The translations under genes and the position numbers were made by a program. Positions 30,213 to 40,604 of a stretch of 64,000 nucleotides of DNA are shown piece after piece (position 1 is the stretch's first letter; each line of letters opens with the position of its first letter). Source of the stretch: Chondrus crispus. Its lineage: Eukaryota > Rhodophyta > Florideophyceae > Gigartinales > Gigartinaceae. The notes under the pieces were generated by a model that saw only the letters and a list, made by a program, of their open reading frames with translations, did not search any database and was not told where the DNA came from. The stretch lies in assembly GCF_000350225.1 (NCBI RefSeq), contig NW_005179023.1, positions 89,694 through 153,693 on the forward strand, read 5' to 3'.

Positions 30213-30861
30213 AGTCGATGAGAAAATAGTGGTGAAGTTGTACAAAACTACTTGTCCTGTGAGGTATATCTAAGGACATAATCATGTCGGTCTACGCGAT
30301 TTTGCAGACGAAATAAATCACTACATTGAGAGCCGTCAGTGTCCTCCGATCAGAACTTAGTTAAAATTCACCGCACATGCAGCCAACGACCGACTTGGTT
30401 CTATCTCTGTAGCTTCCGAGCTCTTCCCGTCCTTGATTCCTGGCTGCGAAATCTAACCCAGACACCTACGGAAGCTATTTCTGCCATGGGGTATTCGACT
30501 TGTGTTACTCTGCCAAACAGACTCATTTTCCAAACTACGACCCTGGTCAACAGAAACCAAAGCCTGCAGTAGCAGTGGACGAATCTTTGCTCGCGGCCAA
30601 ACCGTTAGATAGATTTATGTTATAGTCCCCTCAGTTAGGCCACTTGCATGGACCACTTGCCGATCCGACTTTGATGGGCCTAACTTTTCGGAATTGCCAG
30701 TTTCCTAAAATTAAGCATCGCGGGCCGTTTTCTGCCGGCCTCATGAGTTGGCGAGGACACGAGGCTTCAGAAACGACGAGAAGGCTCACTTCGCTTTTGA
30801 GGCTTACCTCAGGCTATCCCTCTAAACGGTGCGGTCTCGTATCTTATCCGTAAATGTTGAT
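30213..30861. other. No recognisable gene between clpR and the next frame
   Basis: Short frames only. The sequence should include the clpR 3' untranslated region and the promoter of the following gene. Confidence 0.5.
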
Positions 30862-31203
30862 ATGAGTGCTGCACCTTCTCGTGGAAAGACCTTCACAGGT
30901 TTCACCGACAAAGAGAGGGTCAAAAAGCTGCAAAGTTTAGAAGGGTCGGCCGCATACAAAACCACTCCTCTCGACTCCCGCGGAGTGACGACATGTGTTC
31001 GGTGTGCAGGGAGAAAGCAAAGAATTTCGGCGATTAACAGAGAGTTTCAACAACTGCGCGAGCTACTCATCACTGAAAAATCTGTTCTCAACGTTTGTTC
31101 TTCACCCGCTGGCAATGGAATCGCTTCATCGGATGAGGAGCTTGAGTTGATTCAAGAAGGAGCGAAGCTCCGCCTCACGATAGACACGTTGATGCGATTT
31201 CAG
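30862..31203 (+). CDS. Uncharacterised protein, probable first exon
   Basis: From ATG 30862 the frame encodes about 114 residues before a candidate donor (CAG/GTATGC at 31204); without splicing it would stop at 31246. The protein is hydrophilic and begins MSAAPSRGKTFTGFTDKERV, with a CVRCAGRK segment and a helical charged stretch (INREFQQLRELLITEKSV) that may form a coiled coil. I do not recognise the family. A later plus-strand frame at 31579-31779 may be a further exon, but I cannot place the acceptor. Confidence 0.5.
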
Positions 31204-31838
31204 GTATGCATACTCTACTGCGCAACTGACATCCCAATGCATTCTTGAGAGCCACGGATCCTGCTACACCTTTGCCATATTCAATCATAACCGATTCACT
31301 TTTCATAGTGTCTAACCAAGAATGTATCCCTGCCTTGATTCGGTCCGAGCAATAGCTTTTCGACGTCTCCGAATGACTCGTATCCCTTCGAAAAGATTCC
31401 TTCTCGCCAAAGCCAAGGGGCAGATGAGAAGATTCTCAAATCCCTATAATTCAGCTATCTGAACCCCTACCATGGCAGAGCAAACCATGACAGTCTTTCT
31501 CGCCACGAAAAAAATCGCTTCGGGCGTCTGGTAAATGCTCTTCAATCCAACGCACTCCTAATTATTAAGTTCTTTCAAATGGAATCCCTCCCTGAAAGCG
31601 GAATCACTGATTTTCGCGGCATATCTGACGTCATATTAAGCGCCGCCAAAATCTACATGAGAAGAAAAAGCATGCCTTGCGTGGAGCCGATTGAAAAATG
31701 CAGTTCGTTATTTGCGGTCAAGCCCGTCCCTTGGCCTTTCTGCCAAATACTAGACGCCAAGAACAATCTTGTGCAGTGAATAAATTCCATTGTGGCGGCA
31801 GCAAACTATTATCCACCACAGAAAATCGCAAGATTGTA
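31204..31838. other. No confident gene; possible intron and 3' exon
   Basis: This gap between two host genes holds one plus-strand frame of 66 codons (31579-31779) with no domain. It could belong to the upstream gene. Confidence 0.35.
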
Positions 31839-32996
31839 TCAAAGAATATCTTTGAATATGTTACGCACTGTGCCTTCCATCCCCTTTACGACCTTCTTCG
31901 TCATCGTTTGCAATTGCTTGATTTGCATCTCCTCTTCTGTGAGCTCATGTGAGGGACGGTCATCGTCTGCTTCTCGTGCATAGCTCCTCCTTCTTTTTAG
32001 TGCAGGAAGGAAGTAGCGGTCTTTACCCTGCCGTGAGTGTCGCTCCGGAATTTGCAGCAACCATACCTTCAGATCGAACCAAACTAATGCCACAGTATCA
32101 GCGACCGGCAACACTACCTCCGACAGGACCCACATCGGCGCGCGGACTAGTTGCTGTATCAACTTTGCAGACGATATCGGCATTGGCTGACGTTCTTCAG
32201 TTTCGTGAGTCGTGCCTGATTGGATATCAGGTGAGGTTCCTCGTCGTGCATAGTCTACTTCTTCGGAATCCTCCTCCCATGCGTCTTCCCAATCGTCTGC
32301 TCTAGTCCTTGTAGATGCAAATTGCTCTCTTCCAGCCTTGTCACTTTCTGGTGTTGTTATGAACTCGCCCCGCATGTGGCCAAAAGCTGCCCGCATGTCC
32401 TCCACTCCCAGGCCAGGGTCGTCATCGTCTCGAGTCTGATTAGCACTCACGCCTTGGTTTTGCTTTTCTCTTTTCACAGTGCGCTTGTAACTGTAAGAGT
32501 ACACAGTCGACTTCGTATTCGGAATATTAACGGCAACAGCGGGGTCGGATGTAGATGCGGACTTGTCAATCACATCAGTGGACGCTGGTTCACTCCATTC
32601 GCGTCGGCTCGCACTGAAAACGCTTTGCCCAGCTTTTCCTTCATCTGCCCGCGTACGCTCGTTTTTCTCTACCGGTGGGATTTGAACAGCTCGCACTGGA
32701 CGCAGAAGGCCTTCATCGCGTGCTTTTGTGCTCCTCGGTCGAAGGAGCGCTGCCGTCAGAAATGCGACCCCAGCTGCAGGGTATGCGCCGCGACGTATAG
32801 CAGGCGGGAGTACTTTTGGATGCCAAGCACCAGCCGCCAACAGTGCCGAAGCCGCCAGTGCAAGCACTGATGGTGTAGCTGTGTGAGCACGCATCACAGG
32901 CGTCACGGAGCAGCTAGACTGAGCATTGACGTCGGGGAAGGTTGGTCGGGCATGCTGACGACCAGGAAGAGCCGGAACGGGACAGAAGCTGAGCAT
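31839..32996 (-). CDS. Uncharacterised protein, probably plastid and membrane-associated
   Basis: The product has 385 residues and no family I recognise. The N-terminus (1-50) is rich in Pro, Ala, Ser and Arg with almost no acid residues, like a transit peptide. A hydrophobic, Ala/Leu-rich stretch (about 43-85, SVLALAASALLAAGAW, then AAGVAFLTAALL) follows. The middle (100-270) is polar and low in complexity, with a strongly acidic run (DDWEDAWEEDSEEVDY). Near the C-terminus LVRAPMWVLSEVVLPVADTVALVW is amphipathic or membrane-bound. The last 45 residues form a charged helix. The long open frame, lacking an intron, and the organised composition support real coding. Confidence 0.65.
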   Translation of the reverse strand: MLSFCPVPALPGRQHARPTFPDVNAQSSCSVTPVMRAHTATPSVLALAASALLAAGAWHPKVLPPAIRRGAYPAAGVAFLTAALLRPRSTKARDEGLLRPVRAVQIPPVEKNERTRADEGKAGQSVFSASRREWSEPASTDVIDKSASTSDPAVAVNIPNTKSTVYSYSYKRTVKREKQNQGVSANQTRDDDDPGLGVEDMRAAFGHMRGEFITTPESDKAGREQFASTRTRADDWEDAWEEDSEEVDYARRGTSPDIQSGTTHETEERQPMPISSAKLIQQLVRAPMWVLSEVVLPVADTVALVWFDLKVWLLQIPERHSRQGKDRYFLPALKRRRSYAREADDDRPSHELTEEEMQIKQLQTMTKKVVKGMEGTVRNIFKDIL

Positions 32997-33229
32997 GGTG
33001 TTCAGGAGCAGCGATAGCGATGCACATGCGTCTTGCTTAGTCGAGATGGCGGTTCGAGGTGTTGCATGTCAGCACCCTGGGCAAGGGCTTAGAACTAAGG
33101 ACACCGAGGCGTCTCTAAATAAGTCTTTTCATTTCGACAAAGCCGAGCGGTTCTCTCAGTAGAGATGGCAAACAGGATACTGTATGTGATGCTGTACTAC
33201 TGTACAGTAGTCATTAAAGACGGGTTTCA

Positions 33230-33238
33230 TTTTATAAT
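33230..33238. other. Left 9-bp target-site duplicate TTTTATAAT
   Basis: TTTTATAAT precedes the left terminal repeat of the element at 33239 and recurs exactly at 34051-34059 after the right terminal repeat. Nine bp is the length typical of Mutator-like elements. Confidence 0.92.
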
Positions 33239-33344
33239 GAGAATTTTTCTTACGTACCCCTCTTATTTTGGAATTTTTGTTACATACCTCTTTTCTTAGG
33301 ACCGCTAGCTAGAGTGATGAAGAGGTGGAGAGGGCGTCGTCGGA

Positions 33345-33623
33345 ATGAGTTTGATCAAAGGCAGCACGTTCCCTGACAAGCACAGCATCTTGATGGCATC
33401 CTTAGCCCTGTGCGCCACCGTGAGCCGATCTCACAAGATAAAACACTCAGACTCTGGGCGCCTGCGTATACAGTGCCCCTCCCAGGAGTGCCCATACACT
33501 GTCAACGCCCAACCAGACCGCAGGGCAAACAACGGCTTGTGGAAAATGGGAAAACTCAATCTCACTTACTCCTGCGACGCTATAACGGGGAAACGTAAGC
33601 GCAAGCCCTTAGCCGTGTGTTAG
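33345..33623 (+). pseudogene. MULE transposase N-terminal DNA-binding domain remnant
   Basis: The 92-codon frame opens with KGSTFPDKHSILMASLALCA, then HKIKHSDSGRLRIQCPSQEC, then PYTVNAQPDRR and a late KLNLTYSC. This matches the WRKY-GCM1-type zinc finger at the start of Mutator transposases (DBD_Tnp_Mut): an F-x3-EL-like entry, C-x5-C, then a C/H pair. After it the frame runs out at the deletion junction. Confidence 0.75.
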
Positions 33624-33989
33624 TGTTTGATAATCTACGCGAGCGGCATGCGAACGTCCCGGAGGCTGCACACTGGAATAATCTGGACACAAAGTGGGCA
33701 TCGACTGTTTTTCATCATGCAACACTCCAAAGCCAGTATGGTGCTGCTGCTGCTCTTGCTTCTCAAGTAAACATTAACGTGGATTTGCAGATGCTGCTTA
33801 TTGCCAGACAGATGAGCGCGTGGAGAGTTCCGAGTCAGGCAGGTCGGCCGAAGAAACGGCGGAAACAGGGGGTCGCAGCGCCTCAATGAAAGTCGCGTTG
33901 CTCCGCTTGTGGTCAAGTTGGGCACTACGCTACGACTTGCGAAGCCCCAGACACTGTGTACCTCTACCGGAAAGTCGTTCGAGAGTGAG
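33617..33989 (+). pseudogene. MULE transposase C-terminal remnant with zinc knuckle
   Basis: The frame from 33617 carries a helical segment, then PSQAGRPKKRRKQG, the GRPKKxR signature that follows the SWIM domain in MULE and FAR1-type proteins. After a TGA at 33887 the same frame gives CSACGQVGHYATTC, a CX2CX4HX4C zinc knuckle also typical of MULE C-termini, ending at a stop near 33989. The SWIM domain and the DDE core are missing. Confidence 0.78.
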
Positions 33990-34267
33990 GTGAAGAAAGG
34001 GGTACGTAACAAAAATTCCAAAATAAAAGGGGTATGTAACAAAAATTCTCTTTTATAATTCATTGAGGGATTTCACTTTTTATTTAATATGTTGTACTGT
34101 ACACAGTTTGTTTTCCTGCCCCAGTTTTCACAAAGACGACAGCGAAGCGCCTTCCGGGAATCGTACACATGTATGTCACTCATCACGTGGTCTCCCAGAA
34201 ATCCTACAAGTTGTAAGTACAACTAGCATCATCTTTCACAGAAAGAGTTAGTTGCCGCATCAAAGCG

Positions 34268-35053
34268 ATGGCGGAGGCAGCGGCAGCCGCCCCTCTGTCT
34301 GCATCCCAAGCCGGTGACTACGAATCGCAACACGTCCACGACGTCTATGATGCTATAGCACCGCACTTCGCAGCCACGCGATACGCGCCCTGGCCAGCCG
34401 TAGACACCTTCCTCGCTTCGCTACCGCATCATGCCCTAGTCGCTGATGTGGGGTGTGGAAACGGAAAATATATGCTGGTTGCTGCTCGTTCTCCCAACGC
34501 ACCATTTGTTGTCGGGACAGACAGATGCGCTCCTCTTGTTGCCATTGCAGCCAAGCAGAAACTCGAAGGCTCACGGGTTGACGCGAGGTTCGATGCTGGC
34601 ACCGCGGACGTACGGGACTTGCCTTTCAGAGATGGCATCTTCGATGCTGCCGTCAACATCGCCGTCGTGCATCATCTCGCAACTGAGGGGCGGCGGGTCG
34701 AGGCCTGGCAGGAAACTATGAGAATCCTTCGGCCAGGTGGACGATTGCTAGCCTATGTGTGGGCGCTGGAGCGACCGTCCACACCGACACCGAAAAAGGG
34801 CAACCGGGGCGCGAAGATGCTGAACCGGCGCTTTGAGGCACAAGACGTGTTTGTGCCATGGCAAATGCGAAGACGAAAAGCGGGTGCGACATGCGACAAG
34901 ATACTAGGGGATCCCGAAGAAACACATAAGAGGTTTTATCACGTTTACCGGCAAGGTGAACTGGAGCAAGAGCTTGGAAAAGTTGCACATGCAAGGATAG
35001 TTCGGTCTTATTATGACCATCAAAATTGGTGCGCAGAGGTCGAAAAACTGTAG
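34268..35053 (+). CDS. TRM9: Trm9/ALKBH8-type tRNA wobble-uridine methyltransferase
   Basis: The product is a 261-residue class I SAM-dependent methyltransferase. Family features in order: ESQHVHDVYDAIAPHFAATR followed by YAPWP, the Trm9 entry motif; VADVGCGNGKYM, the SAM-binding loop (about 58-69); VVGTDRC; DVRDLPFRDGIFDAAVNIAV then VHHLAT; RILRPGGRLLAYVWALE; QDVFVPWQ; and a C-terminal YYDHQNWCAEVEKL. Trm9, with the Trm112 partner in yeast, methylates the carboxymethyl group on U34 of certain tRNAs to give mcm5U. There is no intron and length is normal. It converges on OTU1 with 216 bp between stops. The Ala-rich first 14 residues are not part of the family. Confidence 0.93.
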   Translation: MAEAAAAAPLSASQAGDYESQHVHDVYDAIAPHFAATRYAPWPAVDTFLASLPHHALVADVGCGNGKYMLVAARSPNAPFVVGTDRCAPLVAIAAKQKLEGSRVDARFDAGTADVRDLPFRDGIFDAAVNIAVVHHLATEGRRVEAWQETMRILRPGGRLLAYVWALERPSTPTPKKGNRGAKMLNRRFEAQDVFVPWQMRRRKAGATCDKILGDPEETHKRFYHVYRQGELEQELGKVAHARIVRSYYDHQNWCAEVEKL

Positions 35054-35269
35054 CGCGCGGGGCTCCTCGTCGTTGGAGCGCAGCGTTTTCTTTTTTTTCT
35101 CTTTCAGGGGCCGGATGCATGACGCCGCGTCTCCGGGTAATCACGGTTTCAAAGGTCCAAACGGAGGCAGAGGCTTTTGAAGAAGCTGGGTGGGCGTTGT
35201 TACGCTGTAGTCACATGCGGTTCTGTCAATGGAGCCAAAGGAGACAGCAAGTAGGCTCAAACACAAGGG

Positions 35270-36213
35270 TCACTTCTCTTGGAAATCAGTGTGCCCAGTC
35301 GTGGAGGCATGTTCAACGGCCTGCTTTTCGCCCTTGAGAAGTGCGTTGCATTGCCCGCATCGAAGGGCAAAGGTGGCCGTGTCTGTGAACTTCTTGCCGT
35401 CATGCTCCTTTTGAGCAAGTGACTTCGCACTGCTCAACATCGCGGCATCAGTCAGATCAAAGAGGGTGATATCCGAAGAGTTGCTTGACGGCATTGCCAT
35501 GTAGTTATAATGGATGCCGTCATAAAGGAGATACCCGACCTTTTCATACCCATTCCCCTCTCCATATCGATCCAGGCGCAACGTCTTCACGTCAAACGCA
35601 GCCAACTCCACAGCGTACCTCGTGCACAAGATGGAAAGATCAATGGCCCCACCCCAAGAATTTTCAGACATGATCCAAGAACTATACTCGGCGGTCGGCC
35701 TCCCTAAGAACGCCTCCGAATAAAGCTTCGGTGACGCTGTAACAACTGCAGCTACCTCTGCGCGAAGGTCATAGATGGATGCCTCAGTATCAGGGCGCAT
35801 CAAGAGAGCATTGACAGAATGGAAGAGGCACGAATTGTCGTCTGGAACAACGCGGACGACCATGGTGCCGCGCGATGCGGCGGCGGGGGTCGATTGGGCC
35901 GCCGAGGAGGCGGCGCCATTGGACGTACCGGAGACGACGACGACGACGTCGCCATCACTGAAGAGGGCAGACACGACCTTGTCGTCTGGCGCGTCAATGG
36001 GGCGCGGAGGATATCCGGAGCGGACTGCGCGTAAGGCAAGGATAGTAGAGGCGAGTGTCAGAACGTGTCGGCGCGGAAAGGTGGTCTAGTGAGCAGGGGA
36101 AGTAGCAACGTACGTGCAGTAGCACCAAGTGTTTGTTTGAGATGTGCGAACGTAGAGGTGGGCTCAACAGAGACGGTGGTGGCGCCCATACTGGAACGGA
36201 CGCGAAGCTTCAT
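35270..36213 (-). CDS. YOD1: OTU1/YOD1-type deubiquitinase
   Basis: Exon 1 is 36213-36114 and exon 2 is 36024-35270, joined across an 89-nt GT-AG intron (donor GTACGT, acceptor GCGCAG). The product has 284 residues. Residues 1-65 form a UBX-like domain (MKLRVRSSMGATTVSVEP, then GYPPRPIDAPDDKVVSALFS), which binds p97/Cdc48. The OTU domain follows, with PDDNSCLFHSV (catalytic Cys about 99) and YDGIHYNYMA (catalytic His about 205). The C-terminus has a C2H2 zinc finger (RCGQCNALLKGE ... HASTTGH). This three-part layout is that of Otu1/YOD1, which trims ubiquitin chains in p97-dependent ER-associated degradation. Reading through the junction restores the UBX fold, which supports the intron. Confidence 0.92.
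36025..36113 (-). other. YOD1 intron
   Basis: This 89-nt intron begins GTACGTTGC and ends TTACGCGCAG, in phase 1. It splits the UBX-like domain; joining the flanks gives ATALRSGYPPRPID in one frame. Confidence 0.85.
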
Positions 36214-37395
36214 GGCGGGGAGGCTTTGGGACGAGGGCGGATTGATGGCGGGTGGAAAGCGCGGTGTTGTAACTCGAAAGGAGCACGTGATTTTTGGGGA
36301 AAGGTATCGGTGAAAGAGCCATCGTATTAATTCAAATCTCGATCTATAAAAGTCCTCCTTCATTGGTCACCGGTGCCACTCTGTAGTGCGTCGACATCAC
36401 GTCGAGTCGGCGGCGTGGGTACATTTTCCCACAAGTGGCACCCGTGTCTGTCGAGAGGCTGATACAGTGCGCCTGAAAGTATCACGGGCGTCCTTAAAGT
36501 TTCACACAAAGACAAATTGTGAGATTATGTAATGCTTCTGATTGGCTACTATGGAAGCTACAGTAGCGTTGTCGCAGCTACAGGCAAAAGATCCAGTAGG
36601 TAACCGTATGCTGCTACCATATTCGGTTTTGGACATAAATCGGTTTCTATAATTTTTATCACCAAAACGGGTGATAGTACTGTTACGCACACCCGGCGTA
36701 AGCGCACTTGTCGGTTTTCGGCAGGGACAGACATCCCTGTTTCCAGCGACGATCAGTTGCAACAGCCACAAAACAGCAGCATACAGCTGCAACAGTGACC
36801 ACAGCCCAAGAGAAACAACAGTTTACTCACACTTGTCGGGATGCCCTCTTTTCTCTGGTAAAAGCTAGCTATCCTCGCCCTAAATGGACATCCAGGTCAG
36901 CCAGTGACCTCGCTCTGTCCCCTCTAGACTGGCTATCGAAGGAAGTGTAATAATCAAGAGAGCATTTTTCAAATGCAACATTACAATTATTAATGTACGG
37001 GAGCGCTTGCATTATCTTTCCCCCAATTTCCTGCAACTGCCTTGAGGCGACTGCAACACTCGTGCCTTGTAGTCTCACCCTGAAGTACTGGTTATTTGTT
37101 TTGTGCAAACTACCGCTGTGCACAGTACGGTCTTCCCCACTGATACCTGCTATGGATGCTCCTCACCGTCCAGCTCTGAGCCTGGGTTTGGCTCGGCCTC
37201 CGTGCCTGTGTCTTAGAAGCTTCTTCGCACCGTCTCGGTTCTTGCACGACTTTCGTAGAGTTTCACCACGGCTGTTGCAAGGTCCGACTCTGGGATCCAA
37301 CTGGGCGCACGGCTTCTACTAATTCTGACCTTAACGTGGCGCACTATATGCCCATTCACTCTGTTTCATCGCATCTGCATGCCTGCAATCCCGCT
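36214..37395. other. No recognisable gene
   Basis: The first about 200 bp should hold the YOD1 promoter. Beyond that only short frames on both strands are seen, and the sequence leads into gypsy debris. No repeat or hairpin was evident. Confidence 0.45.
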
Positions 37396-38016
37396 CTACG
37401 TACTTAAACCATCTGGAAACATTCCATCCTCCGGGTCCCCCGTCTCAACGACGCCTTTCAGTATTTTTCGCAAGCGGTTGGCGTACACGCGCACCCTCTT
37501 CTCGCCCTCGGATTGTAACTCGTAGCCGACTCGACCGAGCTTTCTGATGACCTTGTATGTTCCGATCCACGGCTTTACCACCGTCTCGCCTTCATATTTG
37601 ATGCGTTTTACTGACCATAACAGGACACGATCCCCTTCTTTATACAATTCGGGGTTTAACCTTTTGTCGTACTGAGCCTTGGCCCTCTTTCGTGACACTC
37701 CCGCCTTTTTCAGCAACTTCTTATACAGCAACGACAAGCGCTCAGCCAAACTATCTGGCTCATCGTCGAAGCAAGCCCGATCCACTTCTCCCCAGACTTC
37801 AAATGCGTCAACACCGAACACGGCTTTGTAAGGCGTCATGCTTGTTGCGGTACAGACTCCTGTATTGTAACGAAAATACGCAAGTGCGATATGCTCGTCC
37901 CAGTTTTTGTCACCCGGTCGCCATGAAGCCAGCGCCAGCGTGCGGTTCCACCTTTCCACCGTCCTATTCGTGTGCAGGTGTGGAGGGTAGGTCTTCATAC
38001 GGCTAACGCCCAACAT
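37396..38016 (-). pseudogene. Ty3/gypsy integrase C-terminal fragment
   Basis: The 206-codon frame begins with RMKTYPPHLHTNRTVERWNR, matching the integrase YHPQTNGxVERxNRTL block with the catalytic Glu. It continues with WDEHIALAYFRYNT and a GDRVLLWSVKRIKYEGETVV segment typical of the gypsy integrase C-terminal beta domain (LxPxxxGPYxVxxxxG). It is cut at about 38016, where an LTR-like insertion begins, and no RT precedes it. Confidence 0.85.
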
Positions 38017-38020
38017 AGAT

Positions 38021-38945
38021 GTGGTACAACCGTAGGGAGCCTAAACCGTAAACGGAAAAGGACGGGCTGTACCAAAAATGAGGGAGCCTGGGGGACATCT
38101 ACACTGGAGCGTCAAGTAAGAATAATCCGGAACGGAAGGAAGCACTGGGCGAGGGAGGTACACTACGCAGGACACGCGCAGTCGTACTGGGGTGTAGAGC
38201 AGTACAACCAGTGGCGAGCTGGAAACCTGAAGGTCTTACTTAACAGTACGGAGAAAGGACTAGGGTAGGAAGTAAGGGAAGGCGTGCCTGCCTCGGTTTA
38301 CCTCCAGCCCGGTGCCCCCTATCTTATACCGCCTAGTAGGGCGGTGGCACCGGACGGACTACAGTAGCTGTACATACTGTAGCTAGCTTACTGCAGATTA
38401 CGGTAACTAAAAGTGAATACTGTACTAACCCACCGATCGGTCGTGCGCCACGTGTATACCTGCACTAGCTGGTGCCACTAACTACACGTGGACTCCCACG
38501 TGGCCACATCTACACGTGGCCACATCTACACGTGCTGGCCACGTATGCACCATATCGGTTAACATCTTACTACTGTACTCGGCGGGGCCCCTGGCGCCCG
38601 CCTAGTACAGTAGCGCCACTTGGCAATTGTACCACAGACCCCCCTTCGCCAGTGTGCTGGAAAGTCGTGTCGACCGGTCGGGTTCCGTATCTCCAACTTC
38701 AAGTCTTCCGGCCACGGCCATCCTTGGCGCGAACATTCTTTATCGGTACCCTCTGCCGCCTTTCAAGCTGACGTCCGATCCGCGCGAACCACACTGGAAT
38801 GGGCAAGCGCCGGCGCCCCAGTCGGACGGCGCGGCGATCCTTCACTCGGCTATACTAGCCGGTAGGCGATTTCCATGCGATTGAGACTCCTGCTTTCCGA
38901 CGCGACTAACCTTATTCCATCCCCTCTGAATCCTTGATCGACAGT
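38021..38945 (+). mobile_element. LTR-like insertion, ends approximate
   Basis: It starts TGTGGTACAACCG where the gypsy integrase frame breaks. It includes the dispersed repeat shared with 541-586, a stem-loop with ccggtgcc/ggcaccgg arms (about 38310-38358) recalling the conserved module elsewhere, and a 16-bp unit cacgtggccacatcta repeated at 38497-38512 and 38513-38528. No coding domain was seen. The right end is uncertain. Confidence 0.45.
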
Positions 38946-40421
38946 TCCGTATCTCCCGAGCTCGGCCCTCTCTCATCCGTGCCAAACCGGCAACGGATCA
39001 AAGGACAGGGAAAACCCTGACGGTGCCGGCCACGAGAGCGCCAGCAACACGGTCGAGAGCTGAGGCGAGACCGCCTCGCTTTCCCGTGTTGAGATCGCGC
39101 CGGAGTATTCCCGTGCCGGGACTCCCGTAGCTCGTCGGAACGGTGGGTCGGTTAAGAGCAGCGACGGTAACGCCAGCTGCCCCCAACCCGCTGGACAGGG
39201 CCGACGGCTCGACGGTAATACAAACCCCGCCGGAGCCGCGTCTCGAGGACCGACAGGGCTTGGAATCTCTGGGAGATCGCCAGTCCAGTATTCCCGAGTC
39301 ACGTGCTTGTCCACCGTCTGCGGAGGACGGGGTGTGCAGTAGCTGCCCCGGACCTGCTCCGCAGACGGGATTCCCAAAGGTGACACCGAGTAATAATTAT
39401 CTTCAACGGTCTAGGGTCTGAGTGGGGCTCGGTTGGCCCCACGCTCCCGGAAGATACCGTAAGGACTTTTGCGCAGACGTCCGCCCCGGTAGTCGTAGAA
39501 TAATTCCCCCTCCGGGAGCCCCTCGTGGCCATGGATATCGAGAGTAACACTGCCATGGGCCAGTCTTTTGCGACGGCAGCCATGGCGGTGACAGGGTTCA
39601 CCGAGGCAATTCCGATTCCGGTATTGAGGGGTGGGGTAACGGCTCCTGTGAGGGCGCCGGCGCCGCGCTCTCCACCGTGAAGTACAGTAACTCCACTGGC
39701 CACACCGCTCAGTCACTCACCGCCTTGGTCTCCACCCACTTATGGCGTTGAGGCCACAAATGTAGCTTTCCCGGCGGTTCCGTGGGCACATCTGTCATCC
39801 GGAGGGCCCTCGCGGCTCGGGTTTGGGGTGGCCGCCCCTCCGCGTAATCGCGGGGCAGGGGCGGCCCCGATACCCAGTACAAGCTCTCGGCGAGCCAGGG
39901 CGGGCCGTCGGTACAGTTCGCTCGCGTGTCGTGCGGGGCGCACCGAAATCCGGTGCCGCCACCCAAGGATGCCGAGCAGTCGTTAGGGGCCAGCATCGCG
40001 GGGGGCCCCGTCGGTTTATCCGAGGGCATACGCTCGCCCAAGCGCGCGAGGCTCGACTAGGCATTGTTCTGTGACGGTCCTTCTCCCCTGACAGAACCCT
40101 AATATATACTTGCATTCCTCGTCTTGCCTTTTCTTGACTGCGCGGACTCCCTTCACGGGAGGCCTCGTCGACTTTCCAAGCGGTCCGGGCGTGCGCACGG
40201 GAGTAGGCGCAGCTTTTGTGGTTGATAGGCCCAGTGTGGGCCTTCCCCGGTCCGGTGCCGCTCCGTTTTCCTTCGCGGAAAATCGGCCTTTTCCTCAGTA
40301 AATTATGCCCGATTTTCCGTTCGGGGGGTCGTCCTGGCCCCAAAACCGGCGTTTTCTTAGTAAAACGTGCCTGGTTTTTCCGTTCGGCGGGTGGCTTTTT
40401 GCCTTCTTGACGAGCTCCCAT
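38946..40421 (-). pseudogene. Ty3/gypsy gag-protease relic
   Basis: Near 39490 on the minus strand the translation reads LPEGELFYD and, after a one-base insertion, TGADVCAKV. Together these form a retropepsin DTGADV active site. Upstream on the same strand lie long but domainless basic and Pro-rich frames (39709-40421) in the position of gag. Downstream towards 38.97 kb nothing resembles RT. It may be the left part of the same element as the integrase fragment at 37.4-38.0 kb, with RT deleted and an LTR-like insertion between. Confidence is limited to the protease motif. Confidence 0.5.
40279..40393. repeat. Imperfect direct repeat of about 51 bp, two units
   Basis: The segments 40279-40330 and 40342-40393 align along their whole length. 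Shared runs include aaaaycggc, cagtaaa/tagtaaa, and ttttccgttcggsgggt at the end of each unit. They are separated by about 11 bp. Confidence 0.75.
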
Positions 40422-40604
40422 TGGCTATTCCCTCAAATTGGCGGCGCTTTGAACCGCCACGAATGCGCTGCGGCGGACCCCCCTTAGGTGTGGCTACCGG
40501 GTACAGTACCCTCTGCACCACATGTACTGTACCCCGGCCATTCCGTGGCGGTGATTCGGTTTGGGGATGGCATGGCTGCACAGCAACTCGTACCCATCCC
40601 CATC

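Larger units (their letters stand above)
33239..34050 (+). mobile_element. MULE derivative, 812 bp, with about 56-bp terminal inverted repeats
   Basis: Terminal inverted repeats start GAGAATTTTTSTTACRTACC and extend to about 56 bp with roughly six mismatches. Each contains the unit GAATTTTTGTTACRTACC twice in tandem. Perfect 9-bp target duplicates flank the element. Inside are two coding remnants: a Mutator-type N-terminal zinc finger and the C-terminal GRPKKRR and zinc-knuckle segment, with no DDE catalytic core between them. It is therefore an internally deleted, non-autonomous Mutator-like element. It sits in the gene island between a plastid-protein candidate and the trm9 gene. Confidence 0.9.

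Noticed and set aside
38497-38528. Repeated 16-bp unit as a possible CRISPR-like array
   Set aside because: There are only two adjacent units with no spacers, in a eukaryotic LTR-like insertion. No cas genes are present anywhere.
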